Part shown: piece after piece, positions 1 to 5,895 of the stretch | Layout of the letters: every line of letters begins with the position of its first letter | Position numbering within the stretch: position 1 is the stretch's first letter | Source of the DNA: Aquificaceae bacterium | Lineage (GTDB): Bacteria; Aquificota; Aquificia; Aquificales; Aquificaceae | Direction of reading: 5' to 3' | DNA length: 6,332 nt | Assembly: GCA_027014185.1 (NCBI GenBank) | Contig: JALWEK010000183.1 | Span: forward strand, 1-6,332 | Program-made: the position numbers and the translations under genes | Notes under the pieces: model-generated | What the model was told of the DNA's origin: nothing | Databases searched by the model: none | Seen by the model: the letters and a program-made list of their open reading frames with translations, nothing else

Positions 1-450
1 GTAATGGACGTGTCCGTGCACCAGAATGTGGCAGTTCTCTTCAAAGAATATCTTCTCTACCTTCTTCTGCCTCTCGGGAAAGCGCTGGGTTCTCAGATCG
101 AGAGCCGGATAGTGAGAGAGCAAAAGGCGAAGTCCGTCCACCTCCAAGATCAAGGAGAACTCGTAGATCTCGTCGAAGAATTCCTTTAGAACCTCCCGTC
201 CGAACCTGTGGTCGTGGTTTCCCATGACGAGGGCCTTCCTTCCGGGGAGCTTTTTCCAACGACTGAGGACCTTGAACTCGTCGTACAGCTGCCAGGTGAA
301 GTCTCCCAGGTGGTAAACGGTATCTCCTTCTTTCACGGTGGATTTGAGGTTTTCCAAGATCTCAAACTCGTATCCGAACTTCCTGACCTCTGGGTTCAGC
401 CTCAAAATGTTGAAGTGGTAGAAGTGGGTGTCGGATAGAAAGTAGATCAT
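1..450 (-). CDS. Calcineurin-like metallophosphoesterase, N-terminal 150 residues (cut by window edge)
   Basis: Partial gene: the reading frame is open for 150 codons from the ATG at 450 to the left edge, with no stop. The protein shows the ordered motifs of the calcineurin-like phosphoesterase fold: SDTHFYH (residues 6-12, metal-binding Asp and His), HLGDF (57-61, bridging Asp), GNHDHR (87-92, catalytic Asn-His), SHYP (122-125) and HGHVHY (145-150). These residues bind a two-metal centre that hydrolyses phosphoesters; the substrate cannot be told from sequence. The short spacing and the SDTHFYHxNI start resemble the small bacterial family COG4186, which usually has about 160-190 residues, so only the tail is probably missing. 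No signal peptide is seen, so it is likely cytoplasmic. Its ATG overlaps the mnmG stop as ATGA, which decides the start and suggests translation coupled to mnmG. Family is confident, function is not. Confidence 0.9.
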   Translation of the reverse strand, partial: MIYFLSDTHFYHFNILRLNPEVRKFGYEFEILENLKSTVKEGDTVYHLGDFTWQLYDEFKVLSRWKKLPGRKALVMGNHDHRFGREVLKEFFDEIYEFSLILEVDGLRLLLSHYPALDLRTQRFPERQKKVEKIFFEENCHILVHGHVHY

Positions 451-2297
451 TCCAGCTTCCCGAGATGTATAAGGAGAGCGGTTATCGCAGCTGGGGTTAT
501 CCCGTCTATCCTCGAGGCCTGTCCTACCGTGAGGGGTTTCATCTTCTTGAGCTTTTCTCTGGCCTCGTTGGTGAGGCCGTGGACCTTGTCGTAGTCTATG
601 TCCTCGGGTATCCTTATGTCCTCGAGCTTTTTAAGCTTATCGTTTAGCTTCCTCTCCCTCTCTATGTATGGTTCGTACTTTAGCTCTATCTCCACCTCCT
701 CCCGGACGTAGGGGTGCACAGGGATCTCGTAGCCGAACTTACCCTTTATTTCTTCCATGGTATGGTTGGCGGTAAAGAGGGTCGCTATCGTGTAGCTCCT
801 CCTTCCCTCTCCCACCGCAACAGATATTCTCTCCCTTTTGTAAAACTCCTTCCAGCGCTCTATCTCCTCCTGGAGCTCCTTAACGAGCCTGAACTGCTCG
901 TCGGAAAGAAGCCCGAGGCCGTGCCCCAGCTTGGCGAGCCTGAGAATCGCGTTGTCCTGCCTCAGGTACAGTCTGTACTCGGACCTTGAGGTGAAAAGTC
1001 TGTAGGGCTCCATCACTCCCTTGGTGGTGAGATCGTCTATCATCACACCTATGTAGCTCTCGTCCCTGCGCAGGTATATGGGCTCTTTGCCGAAGGCCCT
1101 CAGGGCCGCATTTATCCCTGCCACTATCCCCTGCCCTGCAGCCTCCTCGTATCCCGTGGTTCCGTTGAAGTTTCCAGCGTGGAAGAGGCCCCTTACCTTC
1201 TTGGTCTCGAGGGTGGGGAAGAGCTCAGTGGGGGGAACCACGTCGTACTCTATGGCGTAGGCGGGTCTTATCAGCTCCACCTTCTCAAGCCCGGGGATGG
1301 AGCGGTACATCTCCCACTGGACCTCTTCTGGAAGGGAGGTGGAGAGCCCGTTCGGATAGACCTCCACGGTGTCGAGGCCTTCAGGCTCGAGGAAGACGGT
1401 GTGTCTGGGCTTGTCGGGGAACTTGACCACCTTGTCCTCTATGGAGGGGCAGTATCTGGGACCTATTCCCTTTATGAGGCCCCCGTAAAGGGCGGTCCTG
1501 TCGAGATTCTTCCTGATTATCTCGTGGGTCTTTTCGGTGGTGTAGGTTATCCAGCAGTCCACCTGGGGTTTGCCGGGCTCGAACCAGTAGGAGCCCACGG
1601 GCTCGGTCCAGAAGGAGAACTTGGGAGGGGGGTCGTCGCCGGGCGCTCTCTCGAGAACAGAGTAGTCTATGGTCCTCCCGTCGAGCCTCGCGGGGGTACC
1701 CGTCTTAAACCTCATGAGGGGAAAGCCCATCCTTTTGTAGAAGTCCGCAAGACCTTCCGAGCGAGGCTCCCAGGCCCTCCCGGCGGGGAAGGTTCTGTCC
1801 CCTATGTATATGAGGCCGTTGAGGAAGGTTCCCGTTGTAACGACCACCGCCTTCACCTTGTACTCGAGGCCCAGCTTGGTCCTTACCGCCACCACCTCGT
1901 TTCTGGAATTGAGAATTATGTCCACCACCTCGTCCTGCTTTATGTAGAGGTTCTCCTGGTTCTCACAGACCTTCTTCATGTATTCCCTGTATCTCTTCTT
2001 GTCCGCCTGGGCCCTCGGGGACTGGACCGCCTTGCCCTTTCTCGTGTTGAGCATCTTGAACTGGATCCCCGTGCGGTCTATCGCCTTCCCCATCTCTCCT
2101 CCGAGGGCGTCTATCTCTCTAACCACTATCCCCTTGGCTATCCCCCCTATGGCCGGGTTGCAGGACATCTGGCCTATGCTGTCCGCATTAAGAGTAAAGA
2201 GAACGGTCTTTGCCCCCATCCTCGCGGAGGCGAGAGCCGCCTCTATCCCCGCGTGTCCTCCTCCTATAACCGCAACGTCGAACTCATCCACCAGCAT
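447..2297 (-). CDS. mnmG: MnmG (GidA), tRNA wobble-uridine carboxymethylaminomethyl-modification enzyme
   Basis: FAD-dependent enzyme which, with the GTPase MnmE, adds the carboxymethylaminomethyl group to C5 of uridine 34 in tRNAs reading split codon boxes, using methylene-tetrahydrofolate, NADH and glycine; cytoplasmic. The 616 residues match the usual length of about 620. Visible features are the FAD-binding GGGHAG (12-17), the SCNPAIGG block (about 45-52), KGKAVQSPRAQ, the TTGTFLNG block, the two conserved cysteines C248 (CWITYT) and C283 (RYCPSIEDK), the second nucleotide-binding block GNFNGTTGYEEAAGQG (about 372-387) and the helical C-terminal MnmE/tRNA-binding domain ending in ASRIDGITPAAITALL. 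The family more often has Q-I/F-N before GTTGYEEAA; NFN is the form I recall from Aquifex. The ATG at 2297 puts the Rossmann glycine motif at the normal distance from the N terminus, though no Shine-Dalgarno precedes it. It is first in an operon with the phosphoesterase gene. Confidence 0.98.
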   Translation of the reverse strand: MLVDEFDVAVIGGGHAGIEAALASARMGAKTVLFTLNADSIGQMSCNPAIGGIAKGIVVREIDALGGEMGKAIDRTGIQFKMLNTRKGKAVQSPRAQADKKRYREYMKKVCENQENLYIKQDEVVDIILNSRNEVVAVRTKLGLEYKVKAVVVTTGTFLNGLIYIGDRTFPAGRAWEPRSEGLADFYKRMGFPLMRFKTGTPARLDGRTIDYSVLERAPGDDPPPKFSFWTEPVGSYWFEPGKPQVDCWITYTTEKTHEIIRKNLDRTALYGGLIKGIGPRYCPSIEDKVVKFPDKPRHTVFLEPEGLDTVEVYPNGLSTSLPEEVQWEMYRSIPGLEKVELIRPAYAIEYDVVPPTELFPTLETKKVRGLFHAGNFNGTTGYEEAAGQGIVAGINAALRAFGKEPIYLRRDESYIGVMIDDLTTKGVMEPYRLFTSRSEYRLYLRQDNAILRLAKLGHGLGLLSDEQFRLVKELQEEIERWKEFYKRERISVAVGEGRRSYTIATLFTANHTMEEIKGKFGYEIPVHPYVREEVEIELKYEPYIERERKLNDKLKKLEDIRIPEDIDYDKVHGLTNEAREKLKKMKPLTVGQASRIDGITPAAITALLIHLGKLE

Positions 2298-2357
2298 GGG
2301 AGATATAAGATACTCACCAGCCTGTATTCGGTCAATTTCAGGGATTAGATTTTTAGG
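2298..2357. other. 60-bp divergent intergenic region between mnmG and the HEAT lipoprotein gene
   Basis: This short gap must hold the control signals for both divergent genes. The mnmG promoter fills 2307-2335. Toward the lipoprotein gene there is only a -10-like TAGATT (2346-2351, four of six matches to TATAAT), which lies 6 bases before the GTG start and has no good -35 hexamer at 15-19 bases. The in-frame stop TAG at 2346-2348 limits how far upstream the lipoprotein could start. The two promoters would share bases, so they may interfere with each other. Confidence 0.5.
2307..2335 (-). promoter_or_regulatory. Predicted sigma-70-type promoter of mnmG
   Basis: On the minus strand TTGACC (2335-2330) and TATCTT (2312-2307) are separated by exactly 17 bases, close to the -35 TTGACA and -10 TATAAT consensus. 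The expected start of transcription, about 7 bases past the -10 box, falls around 2300, only a few bases before the mnmG ATG at 2297. The transcript would therefore have almost no leader, in keeping with the absence of a Shine-Dalgarno. This is prediction from pattern alone. Confidence 0.55.
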
Positions 2358-4796
2358 GTGCGACTCCTGAGTGCGTTAGTGCTATTGATACTGCTCCTCT
2401 CCTGTGGAGGGAAAGCTCCTAAGACAGATCCCGTCAAGCTTTTTACGGAAGCGCGGGATCCCAAAACTGTAAGAGAGGCTGGCATAAAGCTCGGAAGGGC
2501 CCTGAGCGAGGGATGCTGTTTCGGTCGCGAGCTGGAGATAGCGCGTATGATTGCGGAGCGCCTCTCCCTGTGTCCCAGCGATCTGAATGTAATATCGGGG
2601 CTGGTGGCCGTGCTCAATCCCATAGCGGGAAGCGTGGCGGTTCAGGATCTTCAGCTCGCGAAGGAGGTATTCGTGGAGATCCCCGTCCGGTGTATAGAGA
2701 AGGGATCGAGCCCCGTTGAGATCTACACGTACATGCTCGCGGGACACTACTACCTGTCCTTTTACGACCGCGGTGTGTTCACTCAAGCGCTTACCAGGCT
2801 GTTCAGAGCTCTCAAAGATGATCCGGAGAGCCTTCTGAAGCTTGCAGGCACGATCACCTCTAATCCGGTCTTCCTCCACAACGTCAAGGAGGTCATTCCT
2901 CCCCCGGACGAGGAGACGCTGAACTTCATGATCCGCTCAGCCGGAAAGGACATCTACAAGCTCATAGAGTTCTTCTCAAACCTGTCCGGCAGGGCCGGAA
3001 CGAGAGGGCTCCTCAGTATCGTGGAGCGAAAGGACCTTCCAGAAGAGGTGCGCTACACCGCCATGCTGGAGCTCAGGAGGATGCCTGTGGACGCTGACGA
3101 TATAGAGAGGATACGCAGGCTCACAGACGACGAGGATACCGCAGTTGCGGATGTAGCGAGAGAGATGCTTGAGAGGGAGGAATGGACGGAAGGACCATCG
3201 ATCATGGAAGAAGAATCCTCCCATTCTGTCCCAAACTTAATAGGCCTTCTCGGCTCGGATGATCCCTACGTCAGGATAAACGCGGTCCTGGAGCTTGGGA
3301 AAGTGCTGGAGAGGGATCCCCGCAATCTGGAAGTTCGCAGGGCTCTGCGGAAGGTGGCGGAGGAAGACAGAGATGTCCAGGTCCGCGCCTACGCATGGGA
3401 GGTCCTTCTTTCGGTCGGAGATGATATCTTCAACTGGGATCGTCTGCTCGAGATGCTCAGATCTGATCAGAAAAGGAACGAGGCCTTCCGCATACTCTCC
3501 GCCTTGGAAAAAGATTTAGCCTACGAGTTCGTCCAGGGCTACGGCGCCACACTGCTTGAAGAGTTCCTGCAGACAGCGGTATACGGAAAGGATCCAAGAG
3601 CACGCTACAAGGCTTTGGAGGATCTGAACCGAACAGTTCACTTATTTGCGGAGCTTTCTTCCAAGGGAGGTGAAGCTGAAAAGTTCTTAGACTACATCCA
3701 CAGGAAGATAGAGCCCAAGGTAAGGAGTCTTCTCTCGGATCCCGATCCCCGGGTGCGCCAGGGGGCGGTAGCTTTCTTCCAGACCGTTCCCGCTGAGAGT
3801 AAGACAACCTTAGAGAAGCTCCTTCTCCTGACCCGGGACGAGAATGTGTATGTGCGCCTCTCCGCCGCGAGAGCGCTATCTTCTCTGCGCTCTGCTCCTC
3901 CCGGAACAGCCGAACTCCTTCTGAAGAGGTTAAGGGAAGGAGATCCGGACAGGGACGTGAGAAAGGCCCTGGAGGAGGCCTACGCGGTGGCCCTATGCCT
4001 CGATCCAACAGCCTTGGACGAGCTCGCCTCGGTCATCCTGCGCAGGAGCGGAAGCTCCCTGATGAGGCAGACTATAGCCAAGCGCTGCTCTTTGGAAGAG
4101 AGTTCCGCGATCTCACTCTTTGAGAGGCTCGACGGCGATCTTGTGGACGAGCTCATTTCCTCTGGAGAGGTTTGGAACGTGGTTCAGAAAGTTATCCCGG
4201 CCCGGATCCGCGACCGGTGGCTTCTCGAGCAGGCCTCCTCTCCCGAGCTCGAATGGAGCGAGAGGATACGCTTTCTGGGATATGTAGAGAACCGGGGCTC
4301 TCCGGAGATAAGAGAGAGGCTCCTTGACTTTCTCGTGGAGTGGGTGAGATCCGGAGAGGCGGACGAGGATGAGTTCCTATACGTATTCGCTCCCATGGGC
4401 TACGAGGTGATCCTGAGGATGGCGGAGGCCTTCATCGATGATAAGGAGAGCCTATCGGAGGCCTGGGATCTCGTGAAGGGGGCGAAGGCCCGTGCGGACG
4501 GCTGTCGCGCATCGGGATATTCCTGCGGGAGCGTTCCGAGGCCGGGCGTGAGAGACCTGCCCAAGATAGCGAAGCTGATAAGAAGGGCCAAAAGCGATAC
4601 GGAAAGGCTTGGCCTTTTGGTCAGACTCCTCGACCTTTACTCCCTGGGACACGATATGATGCTGCCACATCTGGCCTGGGATGCAGGGATAACGCCTGTC
4701 CTACTCGAGTCCATGCAAAAGCCGGGAGGCTGTGAGGCGGTAAGGCCCGCCATACACGTGCTCCTGCTCAGATCCACACCTCCGAGGTGCGATTGA
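2358..4796 (+). CDS. HEAT-repeat lipoprotein of unknown function
   Basis: An 812-residue protein I do not recognise as a named family. It starts at GTG 2358, the only usable start after the in-frame TAG at 2346. Residues 1-16 form a lipoprotein signal: basic N terminus, a run of Leu/Val/Ile, and the lipobox L-L-S-C with C16 as the lipidated residue. Glycine at +2 fits an outer-membrane rather than inner-membrane anchor under the E. coli rule. Residues 17-210 are helical without clear repeats and contain C53, C54, C72 and C112. HEAT-like helices follow: 228-242, then an acidic linker (about 265-290), then units with the typical DP-x-VR turn at 301-306, 337-343, 461-467, 494-500 and 529-535, spaced 33-36 residues. 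The C-terminal third is helical with paired cysteines C716/C723 and C792/C811. Such proteins are usually periplasmic binding scaffolds; the partner here is unknown. About half of its Arg codons in the first 266 residues are CGN, unlike its neighbours. Confidence 0.85.
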   Translation: MRLLSALVLLILLLSCGGKAPKTDPVKLFTEARDPKTVREAGIKLGRALSEGCCFGRELEIARMIAERLSLCPSDLNVISGLVAVLNPIAGSVAVQDLQLAKEVFVEIPVRCIEKGSSPVEIYTYMLAGHYYLSFYDRGVFTQALTRLFRALKDDPESLLKLAGTITSNPVFLHNVKEVIPPPDEETLNFMIRSAGKDIYKLIEFFSNLSGRAGTRGLLSIVERKDLPEEVRYTAMLELRRMPVDADDIERIRRLTDDEDTAVADVAREMLEREEWTEGPSIMEEESSHSVPNLIGLLGSDDPYVRINAVLELGKVLERDPRNLEVRRALRKVAEEDRDVQVRAYAWEVLLSVGDDIFNWDRLLEMLRSDQKRNEAFRILSALEKDLAYEFVQGYGATLLEEFLQTAVYGKDPRARYKALEDLNRTVHLFAELSSKGGEAEKFLDYIHRKIEPKVRSLLSDPDPRVRQGAVAFFQTVPAESKTTLEKLLLLTRDENVYVRLSAARALSSLRSAPPGTAELLLKRLREGDPDRDVRKALEEAYAVALCLDPTALDELASVILRRSGSSLMRQTIAKRCSLEESSAISLFERLDGDLVDELISSGEVWNVVQKVIPARIRDRWLLEQASSPELEWSERIRFLGYVENRGSPEIRERLLDFLVEWVRSGEADEDEFLYVFAPMGYEVILRMAEAFIDDKESLSEAWDLVKGAKARADGCRASGYSCGSVPRPGVRDLPKIAKLIRRAKSDTERLGLLVRLLDLYSLGHDMMLPHLAWDAGITPVLLESMQKPGGCEAVRPAIHVLLLRSTPPRCD

Positions 4797-4809
4797 ACTA
4801 CACCACCTC
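4784..4809. other. Inverted repeat spanning both convergent stop codons
   Basis: GAGGTG (4784-4789) and CACCTC (4804-4809) can pair as a 6-bp stem with a 14-base loop that contains the TGA of the HEAT lipoprotein gene (4794-4796) and the TAG of selD (complement, 4798-4800). The stem forms in either transcript. A competing 5-bp stem CACCT/AGGTG lies at 4777-4789. Neither is followed by a T-tract, so it is not a classical intrinsic terminator, and a stem this short may be chance. Confidence 0.25.
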
Positions 4810-5808
4810 CAGCCTTTCCTCAGGTATGACCTCGCCTATTACACACACCCTCACGCCGAGCTCTTTGGCCTTTCTCTCAAGCTCTCCCCTCTTCTTTCTG
4901 TCCACGGTAAACAGCAGACCCCCCGAGGTGACGGGATCGCACAGAAGCGTTATCTTCCAGAGATCGAGATCGGTTTTGAGATGATCCTTAACGAAGCTGT
5001 AGTTGTCCCTCGCCCCCTTGGGAAAGATCTTCCTCTTCACAAGATCTACCGCCTCCCCGTAGACGGGGACCTTATCGAACTCGATGCGCATACCCACACC
5101 AGAGTTTCTGCATATGTTCCAGGCGTGCCCGAGGAGCCCGAAGCCAGTAACGTCCGTGCAGGCTGAGGCCTCCAAGGACTTCATCAGCTCGCTCGCCCTG
5201 TCGTTGAGGAGGAGCATGTTCTCTATTGCCTCCGAAAGGTCCTCCTGAGTTAGAAGCCCTTCCTTCAGTGCCTTTATAAGTATCCCCGTCCCGATCGGCT
5301 TGGTTAGGACCACAATCTGGCCGGTCTTTGCTCCGCTCTGGGTTACATACTTCCCATCCGGGCAGAAGCCGGTAACCGCGAGGCCGAACTTGGGCTCCTT
5401 GTCGTCTATCGTGTGGCCTCCGAGGAGGACCGTTTTAGCTTCTCTTAGCTTTTCCACCGCTCCTCTCATTACTTCTTTAAATACATCCACCTCCAGATCG
5501 CAGTTGTTGAAGCCTACGATCGCAAGGGCGTTTAAGGGAATACCGCCCATCGCGTAGACGTCGCTGAGGGAGTTGGTCGCGCTTATCGCCCCCCAGAGGT
5601 AGGGATCGTTGAGGATCGGGGTTATGAAATCTACCGTGTGAACGTAGACTACCCCGTTGTGTTCGTAGACTCCCGCATCGTCCCCGACGGAGACGAGCGT
5701 GTGCTCGTCCGTGTATATGTCTAACCCTTCAAGTATTTCCTGCAGGTCCCCCGGACCCAGCTTGGCCGCTCAGCCGGAAGACCTAACCATCCTTAGCAAA
5801 TCCGTCAT
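4798..5808 (-). CDS. selD: SelD, selenide water dikinase (selenophosphate synthetase), itself a selenoprotein with in-frame TGA
   Basis: Makes selenophosphate from selenide and ATP (products AMP and phosphate), the selenium donor for selenocysteyn-tRNA and for tRNA selenouridine; cytoplasmic dimer. The frame runs 336 residues plus stop (E. coli has 347) if the TGA at 5772-5770 is read as selenocysteine. The N terminus then gives [14 protein letters not shown] with U13 and the catalytic Lys16, where other bacteria have Cys and Lys (GCGCK in E. coli). Further landmarks are GDDAG (42-46), SDVYAMGG (82-89, Mg-binding D83), LLGGHTIDD (128-136) and [11 protein letters not shown] (D219), all conserved metal/ATP residues. 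The ATG at 5808 is the first standard start after an upstream in-frame TAA and puts Sec at position 13, as I recall for Aquifex aeolicus SelD. No well-spaced Shine-Dalgarno is present. Without Sec decoding, only a fragment from Met87 would be called. It is convergent with the HEAT lipoprotein gene, one base apart. Confidence 0.95.
5740..5769 (-). promoter_or_regulatory. Bacterial SECIS element inside selD
   Basis: Starting 10 bases after the TGA, the mRNA can fold CTG-GGTCC (5760-5753), loop GGG (5752-5750), GGACC (5749-5745), a 2-base bulge TG, and CAG (5742-5740). The upper stem is five G/C-rich or A-U pairs. The loop lies 18-20 bases downstream of the UGA and begins with G. Both fit the published bacterial SECIS consensus (apical loop about 16-37 bases from UGA, a G among the first two loop bases), which SelB binds to deliver Sec-tRNA. 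The coding sequence here is also under protein constraint. Confidence 0.7.
5770..5772 (-). other. selD: Selenocysteine codon (TGA, codon 13 of selD)
   Basis: TGA in frame between GGC (Gly12) and GCG (Ala14). Conserved SelD sequence continues on both sides: [12 protein letters not shown] before and [13 protein letters not shown] after. The active-site Cys/Sec of the family falls exactly here. That makes recoding far more likely than a nonsense mutation. Confidence 0.93.
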
Positions 5809-5895
5809 GGGTATAAGTTTAAGTTCCTTTAGCTCCGGGAAACTTAGAGTTTTTGAAATTTAGAGGCACTTTCCCTTTGATAGAATTGAAAGAAA
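5809..5895. other. 87-bp divergent intergenic region between selD and the glycosyltransferase gene
   Basis: AT-rich compared with the flanking genes. Toward the glycosyltransferase there is an extended -10-like TGATAGAAT (5878-5886). Toward selD the signals are weak: TTAAAC (5822-5817) has only three of six -10 matches, and AAAGGA (5830-5825) sits 16 bases from the ATG, too far for a normal Shine-Dalgarno. The selD frame stays open back to a TAA near 5863 but holds no ATG, GTG or TTG upstream of 5808. No riboswitch-like structure or operator palindrome was recognised. Confidence 0.5.
5878..5886 (+). promoter_or_regulatory. Predicted extended -10 promoter of the glycosyltransferase gene
   Basis: TGATAGAAT has the TGn extension directly before TAGAAT (five of six matches to TATAAT). 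No good -35 hexamer is found at normal spacing (TTGAAA at 5853-5858 is 22 bases away), which extended -10 promoters tolerate. Transcription would start near 5893, about 3 bases before the ATG at 5896. Pattern-based only. Confidence 0.35.

Noticed and set aside
4..438. Small plus-strand open frames at the left end
   Set aside because: They are antisense to the metallophosphoesterase, whose motifs are clear on the minus strand.
1179..2348. 389-codon open frame on the plus strand opposite mnmG
   Set aside because: It lies wholly antisense to an unmistakable mnmG. Its length is explained by the codon bias of mnmG (few codons whose complement gives stops), and it shows no known motif.
3457..4008. 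183-codon open frame on the minus strand inside the HEAT lipoprotein gene
   Set aside because: Pro/Arg/Ser-rich shadow of a coding strand that gives a coherent repeat protein; no ribosome site or motif.
4777..4789. CACCT-CCG-AGGTG hairpin as an intrinsic terminator for the lipoprotein gene
   Set aside because: Only 5 bp and followed by CGATTGAAC rather than a run of T; it also lies before the stop codon.
4798..5550. selD starting at Met87 (250 residues)
   Set aside because: Met87 lies inside the conserved SDVYAMGG motif. The upstream frame encodes the essential N-terminal catalytic part through the Sec codon.
5770..5772. TGA as an inactivating nonsense mutation (selD pseudogene)
   Set aside because: The rest of the frame is intact, the TGA falls exactly on the Cys/Sec position, and a SECIS-like hairpin follows.
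5812..5866. N-terminal extension of selD upstream of 5808 (open frame reading ...PELKELKLIP)
   Set aside because: It resembles the IKLT-type N termini of other SelD proteins, but it has no ATG/GTG/TTG start before the TAA, and the ATG at 5808 already gives the length expected from the Aquifex protein.
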